From: Sphagnum magellanicum
Taxonomy: Eukaryota; Streptophyta; Sphagnopsida; Sphagnales; Sphagnaceae
Length of the DNA: 64,000 bases
Direction: 5' to 3'
Assembly (NCBI GenBank): GCA_021904315.1
Contig: CM038914.1
Location: 744,001 to 808,000 of the forward strand
Shown: positions 15,001-26,350 of the stretch, piece by piece
How the letters are laid out: every line of letters begins with the position of its first letter
Position numbering within the stretch: position 1 is the first letter of the stretch
Position numbers and translations under genes: made by a program
The notes under the pieces: generated by a model
The model's input: the letters and a program-made list of their open reading frames with translations, nothing else
Told to the model about the DNA's origin: nothing
Database searches by the model: none

Positions 15001-16382
15001 GGTTGGGTTTGTTGAAATAATGTGAACATATCAAGCCATTGTGAATGGATCAATATGTCAAAACCTTTGTGTAATGTTGTGGAAAGGATATCATGCAAAG
15101 TTGACATAACAAGGTTTGGACACACATTATGTATTAAATATAACAATTCTTATTCCATTTTTTTTAATGGTAGACCAATAATTATTCATCATGTGAAAGC
15201 TGATGCAATATTGATTAGGTGAAATTTACTTTCACTAACACATTTATGATACTCCCCTTAATGTTATATTGTCCATAACCTTGAAGTTTGCCAAATTTGG
15301 GCAAATGCTAAACAAGATGATACCAACCACTCCTATAATTTATTGAATTTTTTTTTCTAACTCTATGGTGTCATTCAATTTAATGTTTCTTGGAACTAAA
15401 GGCTTTGCAATCCCCACTAGTTTGAAAACATCACACAATTTGTTTTGGACCACACATAGATAGACCTTTACAAATGGCATAGTTGTCACCCCATAAACCT
15501 TCAGAGTTTGCACTTATGGTCATCTTGTTCACATAGGCTTGTAAAGAATTAATGCCATGGTCTTCAAACAACAAGGAAACATTGAAATGAATATCTATTA
15601 TTCCTAAATTGGAATGTTGTAGTAGGTTGACAGGATTGTGCAAAATGAACCATGCATTGAAATGAAATTAAGGTGAGGTTTGTGAATAATGAACTAAAAA
15701 TGTTATAAAATCAAACAAACAATCACTAGCTACAAAAGCATAATGTTCAACTCATTAAAGATTTTGATCATGGAGCATACCATCAATATCCATGGTGACA
15801 ATGGTGACAACTTACACAAAGGTTCACGGTGAAATGGCAAGTTAGCAAGAAGCCAAGCTCAAAATCCAAAAATACACACAAGTTGGGCAAAAATAAATTA
15901 GAGTTATCAAAAATCTATTCACAAGACAAGCCCACAAATGAGGTAGAAAGGAACAAACCTTACTGGACAAATGTTCCTCTAATGAAAAACTTTTGGAATT
16001 TTTTAAGAAATTAGTTTGAAACTTTGATTTTGAGATTGATTTTGAAATTTTGTGTTGACAAGTCAATTTGAAACCTCAGTGACTAGTTTGACAATTTGTT
16101 GTTGACTTGAAAATTTATTGGTTTGTTAATTAGGCAAATAAACTGTAGGATTAGTTTGACAAGCCAAATTGAAAGTTCAATCTTGAAATTTAATGTTGAG
16201 AAATTGATTTGGGACCTCAAATGTTGAACAATTCAAAATAACATTGAAAGGTTGTTTTTTTGGGTGGGCAAGGGGGAGGGTGTGTTCAAATGCTTAGTAG
16301 AGAGAAAATGCAAAAGATGGAAAATTGAAATTAAAAAATAAAGTTTTAAAAATATATATTGAAAAAAATAATAATTTAAAAA

Positions 16383-16640
16383 ATTGATTGATAGAATTTT
16401 TTGAAGTGTGACATCGCATAAAATCCAAAAGTGAACATGCGAATTAAGAAAGAAATTTATTTGAAAAGAAACCCATTTTTAAAAATTAATTAAAAAAATT
16501 TAATGTGAAATTGCACAAAATATAGAAGTGAAAATGAAAAATAAGAAACGAGGCTATTGAAAAGAAACCAATACAAAAACAAAATTGATTGATCTTTTCA
16601 AATGTCAAATTGCACAAAATCTAAAACTAAAAATTTTAAA
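16383..16640. repeat. Degenerate ~90-100-bp tandem repeat, three copies
   Basis: Each copy has an 'ATTGATTGAT/ATTAATTAA' start, then 'aaattgcacaaaat(c/a)taaaa' (near 16420, 16508 and 16605). The first two copies continue to 'gaaaagaaacc'. Confidence 0.55.
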
Positions 16641-16723
16641 TTTTAAAATAAAAAATGTTCATAGATAATATGAAGGTATATATGGGAGTATGGAGTTATG
16701 TTTTTGAAAATATTGATGTGAAT

Positions 16724-16747
16724 ATATATATATATATATATATATTG
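16724..16747. repeat. (AT)n microsatellite
   Basis: An uninterrupted AT dinucleotide run of roughly 11 units in AT-rich intergenic DNA. Confidence 0.85.
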
Positions 16748-17169
16748 GTAAAACTCGAAGACCAATAATATAACAAAATAAAATGTATTTACATAAAAAG
16801 GTTTGGCTTTAGAAAATAAATTTGAAAAAACACCTAGATGAAATAGTTTGATGAAATTGAAAACTTATAAAACTTCGAACTAGGAGTGCAAAACCAAGCA
16901 AAAACTAAACTTAAAATATTTCAAGTGGAAGTTGAAATTAGAATAATGGCACCTTCAACTTTCAAATCTTCATTCTAACAATAAGCTCCCCAAAGTGACT
17001 CAAACAAAAAGAACTAATATCTTTCAAATTGTCACGCAACTCAATCATATCAATTCATTTGTTCAAGTATTTAGCAACAAAGTCATCTTGTTTCATTTTG
17101 AACAAAGGTTGAAACCATGGACCTTTCACATGAACAACACGTGGTGGACCATCATTGCCTTGAATTTTA

Positions 17170-17808
17170 TGTTGATATTATTAAAGGTTGTTTTTATTCT
17201 TCTTAAATTAAGGATTTTTTCCTCTTCTAGATTTTCTAATTCTAGTTTCAGATAATATCAAAATGCAAGTTGCTTCAGATCTATATATTGTGAAAATCAA
17301 AGACACAAGGACATATATACTTCTTCTCAAACGCAAAAACAAAACTGAAATCAATCTTTTATGGCAATTTGAAAATAAAACCTCAATTCTAAAGTTAACT
17401 TGTTCATAAAACCAAAAGTAAAAACAAAAAGGTGATCTCAAAAATTAAAAAGAAAGATGTTCCAAAAAGAGTATTTTATCACCTTTAATCCTCCTATTTA
17501 TACCAAACATAACATTGTTTTCAAATTAAATAGTCACTAGTCAGTATAACAGTTAGAAAACTCAAACTTAAACTATAGTAATTATTGGCCACATGTTCAA
17601 AACAACTTGTTATTGTCAACAACCAATTACTATATAACAAACTGGTTATTGGTTCACTTTGTCCACTGAATACCCTAACATTTATTACCGATTAACTTAA
17701 GGTCCCATTATCCAATAATAACTAAACTAACTCAAAATCATATTACCTCACTAGTTACTAGTTGGTAACAACTGATTACTATGCACATACTGAAAAATTG
17801 GGTTAACA
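17170..17808 (-). mobile_element. Probable 3' LTR of the gypsy element
   Basis: On the minus strand it would begin TGTTAACCC (17808 downward), directly after the purine tract, and end ATATCAACA at 17170. This gives TG..CA ends and a 639-bp LTR. A TATA box (TATAAATA on the minus strand, 17495-17502) lies about 310 bp into it, as expected for the U3/R boundary. The distal end is inferred from the TG..CA rule, since no second LTR is available for comparison. Confidence 0.6.
17495..17502 (-). promoter_or_regulatory. LTR TATA box
   Basis: The minus strand reads TATAAATA followed by GGAGGATTAAAGG inside the proposed LTR. Position and orientation fit the retrotransposon promoter. Confidence 0.55.
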
Positions 17809-17810
17809 TT

Positions 17811-17820
17811 ACCCCCCCTT
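17811..17820 (-). other. Polypurine tract of the gypsy element
   Basis: The minus strand reads AAGGGGGGGT, then AA and the LTR start TGTTAACC. A G-rich tract directly 5' of the 3' LTR primes plus-strand DNA synthesis in LTR retroelements. Confidence 0.7.
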
Positions 17821-17825
17821 GAAAA

Positions 17826-20800
17826 TCAAATTTCATCCTCGAAATTAGTCACATAAATTACTTGTTCTATTCTTGCAACCAAATCATCAATAGGTTGTTC
17901 ACCTATTGTATCAATAGGTTCAGCTAAAGGAATAGATTCAAACCCTAGTCTCTCAACAATAGGTGTGTTTTTCAATATTATATTTGGAGTTTTAAAAACC
18001 TCAGAAGCATGCGTGACAATGTTAATCAAGGTAACCTATGCACCTACCCCAATCTTTGGTATAGCTAATGGAACAAGTTTGGGAGTAATAGGTTTTTCTA
18101 ATTCTTCTACTTGAATACTAACAACTACAACAAGTACTTCCACAAATTTTATGGGCAAAGACAAAGTACAAAAACCAATGGTGAGCTCTGCTCCGCCTCT
18201 TATTAGTTGTAGTTCCTTAGTGCTAATGACAATAGGTTCACTCCAAGAATTCGTATCTGCAATTGTTATTTGCACAGGTTGGGAAACAATGATAAATACC
18301 TCATCTAGTTTGCTACTAAACTAATCAGATGTATAACTTTCAAAATGTAACCAATATGCAACTAGTTCATTCAAGTAAGCCTCTTCATTTGCATGAGCAA
18401 TCTCTAAATTGTCATGGATATATTCTTCCATAATCTTTTATACGATTTTCCACCATTTTTTCCATTTTGGGTTCTTATTTCCCAATGTTTGGTTCTGCAC
18501 CTTAAGCAAGGCATTGTCCAAAAACAATTTTCAAACTCCATCAACCAGTTATCCATATAGGTGGTTTGAAAAACTTTACTAGGTGTTTGGGGAAGTGTTT
18601 CCAATTCACCTTTCAATTTTTGAATCTATACCCAAAGCTCATGGGTATGATTTTCCATGTCAATTTTGACCTTCATCAACTATTCCTGCTGCTATAAACA
18701 AGTGTTCTCTAGTTTTATAAAAGTTTTTTTCCTGTTGCACACTAATAGCCTCCATCTTGCCACAATCCCTTGTTAACCAATGAAGGTCAATTTGTAACCC
18801 TTCAAATCATTATAGGTTTCAAAATGAGCCTAGTTTAGTTCATTGTACTCATATTATAAAGCTTCAACCTTCTTGATTGCCTTTTTAACTTCAACACCTT
18901 TGGCAACAAGGTGTTTATCTTCTATATGTAGTTTAAGGAATTGAACTTTCACAATAGTTAATTCCTTGTCCCTATTTTGCAACGTTTTTTTATGGCTAAC
19001 CAGTTCTAGGCAATGGGCCTGTAACTAGTTGTTGGTGTCCTCTAATAGGTTCTCAACATAATTATATTTAGTCTTCAAATCGACTAGGCTATCTATCGTC
19101 TAAGGCCAAATCTGGACAACTAAGGTTGTTTGCCCAAAGAAAAATGACTTGTTTCAGGCTTTTGTGCTAAACATAAATTGTTGATGTTTTAAGAATTATG
19201 TAAATAGGTCTAGGCTAAACTAGTTCAACAAGCTTGGATTGAACTGGTTTAGTAGCTATTAGTAATGGGTGTTAACCTATTATATAGGAGTAGAGGTTTC
19301 TTGAATAGTTGAAGGCTCTTGGTTTGGTACTTGTTCAAAATCATGTTCATTTTTGTCTTCCATGAACTAATCACTTTTCATCCTTATTGATTCATCGTCA
19401 TGTTGTGTAATAACATTAACCTCCATATCCTCACCTCCTCCTTCCATAATCATGATTCGCTAATGGGTGTGAGGTTTATTTTTCAATGGTGAATTGGTTG
19501 GTGTTGGACTCAATTGGCCTCTAGGTGTTGACAACTCAGTTCATAATTTCAACCAGTGTGACTAACAAACTAATCATGGTGATACATTAGTTGAACGCAT
19601 TGGTTAACACTCACTAATAAATTGTTCCTTGGTGACAACCTCAAAAAAAGGTTCTTTAAATTGCTCCTCAACAACCTTCTTCTTCTATTTCTCCTAAACT
19701 GGTTATGGTTTTAAAGAGTCAATAGGTGTATCTTCTTCTAACAATGGGAACCAATTTTGTAAACATACTTTTATAATTGGTCCAAAATAACAAATTATTA
19801 CCTTTCTGTCAAACACTATTAACCCTACTACAATTTGTTTCTAGTGTTTCATCCATTGGGTTAGTTCAATTGACAATGTGTTAACATGATGGAACACCAG
19901 TTGATCTTCTTCTTCTTGTTTGCCAAATTGAGAATAATGGTGATGTGGTTAGTAAAGTAGGTTAACCTTTCTCGATGGTATATGATTTGTAGAATTGTTG
20001 CAAACTTGGCTTGGTATTCTTCCTTCATTTGAATTACACTCCATTGTTTTTTGTTGACAAATGCATCCAATCCAACTATGTTCTTGAAAATGACTTGGGC
20101 CTCTTTGACCAATGCATTTGCTACATCAAGCATTCCTTCAAAACTTACGCCAAATTGTTGAACAATTAACGTTTGGTCAATGGTGGTCTTTTCACCACAA
20201 ACAACTGTTCTAATGCATCCATCCTCAATGGACTCCTAAGTGTGCAAAAACTCCTCCAACATGTTTGTTCGTGGAACTATCCAATGAATAGTAAACAAGC
20301 CACCTAGACTGGCTCACTTTGCCCATTGTCACTTTTTGGATCCCATTCGGATCCATTGCAACATTTTTGGATTTCTTTTACTTTAGTAGGTTTTCGCTTC
20401 TAGGTCATTTTGGCGAGTGAATTGCTTTCCTCCACTTGTTCCTTTCCCTTGTGCCTCATCATGCATTTGGATTGTGCCTTGGTAGGTATAACAACAAGTA
20501 TATCAGGGGACTCAAGTTCCATGTCAAAGAACCCTCCTTCAAATGGTTCTGACGAAAAATTTGCCGATTATTCAACTTCAGCTTTAGCTTTTATAATCTT
20601 ATTTTCAACCTATTCTTCCTCCTTAGAATCACTAATTATAATGATTGCAAGTGTAGCAAGTGAATTGTTTTTTCAAAGGCCTCGCAATGTCTCTTCAAAT
20701 CCTTCTCCCACAATGGTAGCATGTCATAAAGCCTCAAAAATAGCTTGTTTTACGTTTTTTCTTCTCTAGAGCTCTCATTATTTTCTTGAAATGCAAGAGG

Positions 20801-21400
20801 TGACCTTGATGTAAGCGGTTCAATGTAAATTGCCCTAGTTGCTTAAAAAACTTCCTTTGTAATTCTTTATAACTTTTTTTCCTCTTTTTTTTTCTTTTCT
20901 TTGTCTTTTTAATTTTGCCTCCTTTTAATTTCCTCTCTCTCTCAATTGATCCAAGGCACTCATCTTTTCATCTTGGTGTAACAAGAAATATAAAAGATTC
21001 CACAATGAAAAAATGAAAAGACACATCAAGAGGTACACCGATTTTTTGAACTATAGCCACAAAATGAAAAGTGGCAACGCTTGGAAAACGATGCAACGTT
21101 TAGGGCATACTTTCCCTAAGAAACTAACATTCGTAATTAAGTTAATTGAAGCATCATTAATTCACACAAAATTAAGGTTATTTAGTATTTTCTCAACTGG
21201 TTGCATTTTCAACAAGTCATTAAGACCCTTTTCAATTAATTTTTGGTTGGATAAACTATAATTGGTTATTTTTTCAATTAGGTTATCTACTGTCAACCTT
21301 TAGTATAAATTTTAACCAATTTTTCAATGAACAAGTTACCATAATGGTAGGTTTCAAATGGTTCTTTAGTGAACAAATTACCAGAATAAGTTATCCCAAT
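17826..21400 (-). pseudogene. Unrecognised post-integrase coding region of the gypsy element
   Basis: About 3.5 kb separates the integrase C-terminus from the polypurine tract, far more than a standard gypsy element has. Minus-strand open pieces include 17826-18029, 18036-18275, 18404-18616 and 19861-20133. A protein-like frame with scattered stops also runs over about 20280-20790, rich in Glu, Lys and Ser. The piece around 18.65-18.98 kb has alternating Leu/Ile/Val and Lys/Glu spacing that suggests a coiled coil. I recognise no envelope, transmembrane or host domain. Stop density is near what AT-rich DNA gives by chance, so coding status rests on composition and position and is tentative. 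Confidence 0.4.
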
Positions 21401-21428
21401 TGGTTCCTTTAATAAATAATCATTAAGC

Positions 21429-21617
21429 TTAACTAAAACAAATTGTACAGTGTGTCAGCTTCCACAAACCTATATAAGGCTTCAACTTGTTAATGTTAAT
21501 CAGTACTGGGTTAGGGTCAAATTTGTCAATGGTCATTAATAGTACGATGTTGTTAGGTAAACAATATTGGATTCTATATGATCCAAACGATTGTTTTTGA
21601 AATTTAGGATTATGCAC
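21429..21617 (-). pseudogene. Gypsy integrase C-terminal GPY/F-like segment
   Basis: The segment reads KFQKQSFGSYRIQYCLPNN, followed by VLLMTIDKFDPNPVLININKLKPY. The pattern FGxYRIQY..VLL..DK..P.LININKLKPY is the post-integrase module of plant gypsy elements. Gly is kept and Pro of GPY is replaced by Ser. It follows the integrase pieces with a frame break. Confidence 0.75.
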
Positions 21618-21741
21618 TTTGATAGCCCCTGAAAACCATAGAACATAATCTCCAAATTAGTATTTTTGTCTCAATGTATTGATTCTAAGACCATAATGAC
21701 TGGTTCCATTGGTTAAAAGCTACCAAGTCTTATGTTACTAA

Positions 21742-22366
21742 TTAGTTTTCTTGGAGTTTTTTTAGTTTTGACAATTGATTTGTTAAAATTCTAACAAGTG
21801 TTGGATCATAATTTTGTGCCGATTTGAATGGTAACAGGTGCTTTACATGTAACAATAGGTGCAAACCATAAATAAGTTGAAAGGGCATATGACTAGTTCC
21901 AACCTTAAAAGTAGTTTTATAAGAAAATAAAATTATGGATAGGTGTTCATCCCGGTCATTCCATTTTTCATTCACTAATTTTGTGAGCAATGTACTGAAA
22001 ACTTTGTTAGTAGATTCAACTTGTCCATTCCCTTGTGGATAATAAACAATAAAGTTGGTATGTCTTAAGATGAAATGATCAATTAAATAACAAATAACAT
22101 CATTAATGAAATGTGTACATTGATTGATAACAATGGTCAACATGGGTAACCAATGAAGTGAGAATGTGGTCATATGAAAACTTCATAGTAACAATAGTTG
22201 TGTTGGTGTGCAAAGCTCTTGCCTCCACCTGCTTGGTGGCATAATCAATGGCAATTAAAATGTATTGGCTGCCAAAGTAACGACTCAATGGTGTAATGGG
22301 TCCAATGAAATCTAGTCCCCATTTTTGGAAAGGTTCTTCAAGTAGAATAGTGATTAGTTTTGCCAT
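21742..22366 (-). pseudogene. Gypsy integrase core, frameshifted
   Basis: Two overlapping frames (22103-22366 and 21742-22173) carry one integrase. The first has EPFQKWGLDFIGPITP with the first catalytic Asp, then IAIDYATKQVEA. The second has PMLTIVINQCTHFINDVI and YYPQGNGQVESTNKVF with the catalytic Glu. The second catalytic Asp, expected before QxTHF, is Asn. The frame breaks between the two pieces near 22,150. A stop just upstream of MAKLIT replaces a residue that is usually Gln. The integrase cannot have been functional in this copy. Confidence 0.88.
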
Positions 22367-22409
22367 ATTTTGTTAACAAGTTACCTGTTTGTTGGCACAA
22401 GTCACAGGT

Positions 22410-22628
22410 TCAACAAAATTCATGACCATCTTTGTTCATAGTTGGTTGCCAATAACTAGCATCAGCAATCTTCCTCACATTAATGTCCAAGGAAAAATGT
22501 CCTTTGATTTCATTGTGCAATTCATGTAGTTGGCACCTTTTTAGGTTACAAGACACAATGAAACTTGTTGTTTTGTCCAAATCACATACTCCATCTTGTA
22601 ACATAAATGGCTTAACTCTTTGAGCCAA
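22410..22628 (-). pseudogene. Integrase zinc-binding (HHCC) N-terminal region
   Basis: The piece LHNEIKGHFSLDINVRKIAD with ASYWQPTMNKDGHEFC matches the H-x(n)-GHF...T..KI...YWWP...D pattern upstream of plant gypsy integrases. The downstream Cys pair reads as CDLCQQ in another frame. Confidence 0.7.
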
Positions 22629-22631
22629 ATA

Positions 22632-23054
22632 CTATTCCTGTGAAGTAGTAAATGTTTTTGGCATTATCCCTTCTAATAGGTAATCATAAACATTTTGTAA
22701 CCATTCTAGCTGTAATGTGAATAGGTGAGTGTCAATGGTCTTATTAAGTACACCAACTAGTTCTACTTGGTTGGGTAGTCTCCTCAATGCATCTGCCATT
22801 AAATGGGATCTACCAAGTTTATAAACAATTTTGAGGTCATACTCCAAAAATAACAATAACCATCTAGTTATTTTGCTAAAAATTTGTGGCTTATTAATTA
22901 GGTACACAAGGGCCATGTGGTCAACAAAAAATACAAACCAGTTAACCAGTAAGTAATGTTTGAATTTGTGTAAAGCATAGACCATAGCTAAGGCTCCCCT
23001 ATCAATAGTAGTATAATTATATTCAGATGAGTTTAGTAATCTAGAAGCATACAT
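22632..23054 (-). pseudogene. Gypsy RNase H domain
   Basis: This open stretch of 140 codons begins YASRLLNSSEYNYTTIDRGA and contains ALVYLINKPQ, TRWLLLFLEYDLKIVYKLG and HLMADALRRLP, the standard order of plant gypsy RNase H. The active-site Glu of the usual (D/E)RE(A/C)LA reads as Gly (IDRGALAM). Asp of VDH and of ADAL remain. It follows RT and precedes the integrase zinc-binding region. Confidence 0.9.
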
Positions 23055-23311
23055 AACCAGTTGATCGAACTTATCAGTTAGGTTTTGGGCAAGTATGGTT
23101 CCTACTTCTAATTGAGATGCATCTGTGTGAACATGAAACTTAAGCTCCCAATTTGGACTAGTTTCAATATAGAGGCTTGTACATACTAGTTTTTAACCTC
23201 CTCCCAAACATTTTAACATTCTATAGTCCACTCAAAAACTTCAAACTTCTTGAGTAGTTTGGTAATTGGTGACATAATAAAAGCAAAGTTTTTGATAAAA
23301 CACATGTAAAA

Positions 23312-23960
23312 CTATGCCATCCCATTGGAAACTTGGATCTCTTGGTGGGTAGTAAGTATTGGCATGTTTACGAAAGCTTCAACCTTCTTGAGATCCATAA
23401 CTTTTCCCTCTTTGGATATTATGAAACCTAAAATGGTTGCTAAAAATACCATAAATACACACTTGTTTGGGTTTGGACTAATATCAAACTCTCTACATTT
23501 AAAAAACATTTCTTGAGTTTCTTAAAATGAGTTGACAAGTTGCTAAAAATTGTAATGTCATTAAGAAATATTTTCATGAATACATCGATGTACTCACAAA
23601 ATGCTTTAAGTACTGCCGTCTGATAAATGGGCAATCCATTTTTGATACCAAATGGCATCATGTGCAACACACACAAAAGCCCCCCAATCGGTCACAAAGG
23701 CGATTTTGTGTTGATTTTTTGGTGCAATTGAAATCTAATGATATCTTGAAAATTCGTCCAAAAAAATATAAACCTCTTGTTCGGCAACTATGTTAATAAC
23801 CTCATCTATAAAATGCAACAAGTAAGGATCTTTCTTTGTTGTCACATTGAGCTTCTTGAAATCAACATAGATTCTTAACTTCCCATTTTTCTTGGGAATA
23901 ACCATTATCAGTAATAGCCAAGTTGTTTTTTCAACTAGTTTGATAAAACTAGTAGCAAGT
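23312..23960 (-). pseudogene. Gypsy reverse transcriptase
   Basis: Minus-strand reading gives VIPKKNGKLRIYVDFKKLN with TTKKDPY (motifs 1-2), YIFLDEFSRYH (motif A, Asp kept), then MMPFGIKNGLPIYQ and YIDVFMKIFLNDITIF. The last is the catalytic xxDD box (IFLDD in close relatives), with the first Asp changed to Asn. A frameshift near 23,500 moves the thumb side (PNPNKCVFMVF, ILGFIISKEGK) to another frame. The order PR-RT-RNase H is normal. It is inactive by several independent lesions. Confidence 0.9.
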
Positions 23961-24629
23961 AACTTGTCTATGTCTTGCTTAATGATGGTAGCATAATTAG
24001 GATTCGATCAGTACCTTGCTTGATGAGTAGGTGGTACTATGGTATCCAATTTGATCTTATGTTGAATAATCTTTAATGGGATACCCTTCAAGTCTTTGTA
24101 TGTCCAAGAAAATACATCTTTGAACTCCTTTAGAAGCTCCATCAATTGTTCTATGACCACTGGTTCAAGTGCAAACTTCATTTTCACTTGTTACACATTC
24201 TCCTTGGTGTCCAAATTGACTTTGGTTAGTTACTCCTCTTCAATGACTATCCAATTAATCATGGTTTGTTCTTGTACTCGCTCCCGAACAAATGTCTCAT
24301 CAATGATCATCTCCCCTACTTCTAGATGGAAGAAAGTTTTAGGTAGGTGTTGTTTGACAACGTCAGGTGGGATAGCTAAGTTAACAACTAAAACACATAA
24401 CATTGGTCCAATAGGTTATTTTGCAACTGATTCTGTTATACTAAACTTTGGTATGTAAATCGGTTTTAAGACCGGTTTAGTATGAGTAGGTACTACCATG
24501 GTTCTTATTGAAAATAGATCTAACTTTGTGGCAAACATCATATCTTCTTATTCATCTAATATTCCAGCATGGAAATCATAACATACTAGGATTTTTGGTC
24601 TTTTGGTTTGAACACCAAGTTTCTTGGTA

Positions 24630-24970
24630 GCAAGTATGGTTTTTGTATTGTGTACATGTTCCCTATATGGTAATAATATTAGTTCCCCAATCATAGGATA
24701 CTTTAGCATCTTTCAACCATGGCATCCTAGCAACATTGAATAACTAGAGTCTAAAACATTACTATTAATAACAATAGATGTAATTGTATAGGGAATACCA
24801 TGAATAAATATTTTCAGATCCCTAATAAGACCAAGTGGTTTGGCTATGGTTTAATATGCCATACACAAATTGTAAGGCATTATATTAAGCTTTGACATAC
24901 CTAATTATACTCTCAGGTTTTCAATAATGATATTGACTCCAAAACCTCCATTAATTAATACATCATCAAT
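24630..24970 (-). pseudogene. Gypsy aspartic protease
   Basis: Minus-strand reading gives DVLINGGFGVNII where active proteases have (I/L)(I/V)D(S/G)G. The catalytic Asp is therefore Asn. It continues with KPLGLIRDLKIFIHGIPY and VLDSSYSMLLGCHGWLKDA, a characteristic C-terminal block of plant gypsy proteases. Two stops fall where related elements have Gln, one after NLRV and one in the MADQT block. Position upstream of RT is as expected. Confidence 0.75.
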
Positions 24971-25589
24971 ATAAAAATTACCAACATGGACTTGAATTAC
25001 TGCCATTTGGTGGTCAATAGCCATTTCTATGCATGCAAGTTCAGGTTGAACATATTCAAATTACACTAGCTAAACAAACTTAACCAGTTTGAAAATGTAT
25101 TTTTTGATGTCTGGCATAATCCTCAAGAGTTGTCCCAAATTGATTACATATTTGGTCTCCAAAACTTGTGTGCTGATGTTTTTTAAAATTTCCTCCAAAA
25201 TCTTTTCTGGTAATGTTGTTTGTGTAGTCAATTGAATAACTCGCTTGCTAGTAACCAATTGACTTATTGGTTATGGTAAACCAACCCAATTTGAATGAAG
25301 TGGTCCATTTAATTCAATGGTTGTTTGTGATACTGAATCACTCCCTTGTAGCTCCCTAATAGTATGGACAAAATAATCACACATCTGTTTTTCAATTTGC
25401 CAACCAATTGTTGTTTTTGCCTTCACCGATTCATGTTTTTTAAGCACCTATTATTCTAGAACTTGGCTACATGTCGTGATAGCAACAACTACATTAATTG
25501 GTACATTATTAGGTTTAGAGGGTTTTGTTACTACAGTGGCAGTAGTGGTTGGCTTAATTCGAAACATTTTTTAAACTTTTGTCTTTCTA

Positions 25590-26350
25590 GGACAATCAGG
25601 TGCATGATGTTTAGAGCTAGAACATATAATGCAAGGATATTTCAATGGTACTATAATTGATTCAACAAGTTGTGTAATAACTTCAACTACCGATTCAACA
25701 ACTTTGGTGAGAACAACATGTACTACAAGTTTTTCCATGTTTTTATTGTAACAAGTTTCTTTGGCATGACCAATTTTACCACAATTTGAATAGGTAAATT
25801 GTTGTTCAATAGTAATATAAATAATTATAAGTTGTGCAACCAGTTTGCACTCTTGGGCGAATTATCAAAATGTTGTAATTTGCTATGACTAATGCACTTT
25901 CTTCATAGATCACTACAATTTCCTTATGTTTGATAAAAGTATCTCTTGTCATACCTACTATTGTTATTTTAAAGTATGGTTTCAAATTTGTTCTGAAAAT
26001 AATAACAAGCAACACATTGGTAGCCTTCACTTGCAAACAATTAGAAAGTTTTAACAAACACTCATAATAAACCTCTACCCATTCATGAACTTGTTGTTGG
26101 AAGTTCCTCAATTACATATAGATTTTTTCGTTGTTATTCACAGTTTGAAAATGTTTGCAAAACACTTGCTCCAGCTTCTCAAAAGTGCAATTGGGATGAT
26201 CTTGTACAAAGTTTTCGCCCCATTCCGAGATATTATCTCGTGAAGCGAAACCAAACAAGTTGATGATATCAACTTCCACAATCTCCCCATTAGCTCTATT
26301 ATTTTTTTGAAAACTCTAATGTGGGCATCAAGATTAGTATCCTTCATGTA
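25590..26350 (-). pseudogene. Gypsy Gag core and zinc knuckles
   Basis: Frames at 26138-26347 and 25806-26111 together resemble a retrotransposon Gag capsid: MKDTNLDAHIRVFKKIIEL, then LRNFQQQVHEWVEVYYECLL and LKPYFKITIVGMTRDTFI. Downstream, CIICSSSKHHAPDC at about 25591-25632 keeps the full C-x2-C-x4-H-x4-C knuckle. A second knuckle at about 25745-25795 (YSNCGKIGHAKETC) has Tyr where the first Cys belongs. Frameshifts separate the pieces. Confidence 0.8.

Larger units (their letters stand above)
12034..17165. other. RBX1 3' flank and AT-rich intergenic DNA
   Basis: The first few hundred bases presumably carry the RBX1 3' UTR. Beyond that, open frames on the minus strand at 14248-14466, 14526-14711, 14871-15146 and 15431-15643 are close together and could be one decayed gene, but I recognise no domain. 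A degenerate ~90-100-bp repeat (three copies near 16383, 16488 and 16584) and an AT dinucleotide run at about 16724-16746 are present. Confidence 0.45.

Noticed and set aside
20410-20769. 119-codon plus-strand open frame inside the gypsy element
   Set aside because: It is antisense to the element. The Ser/Phe-rich product resembles nothing, and the minus strand has the better protein-like frame there.
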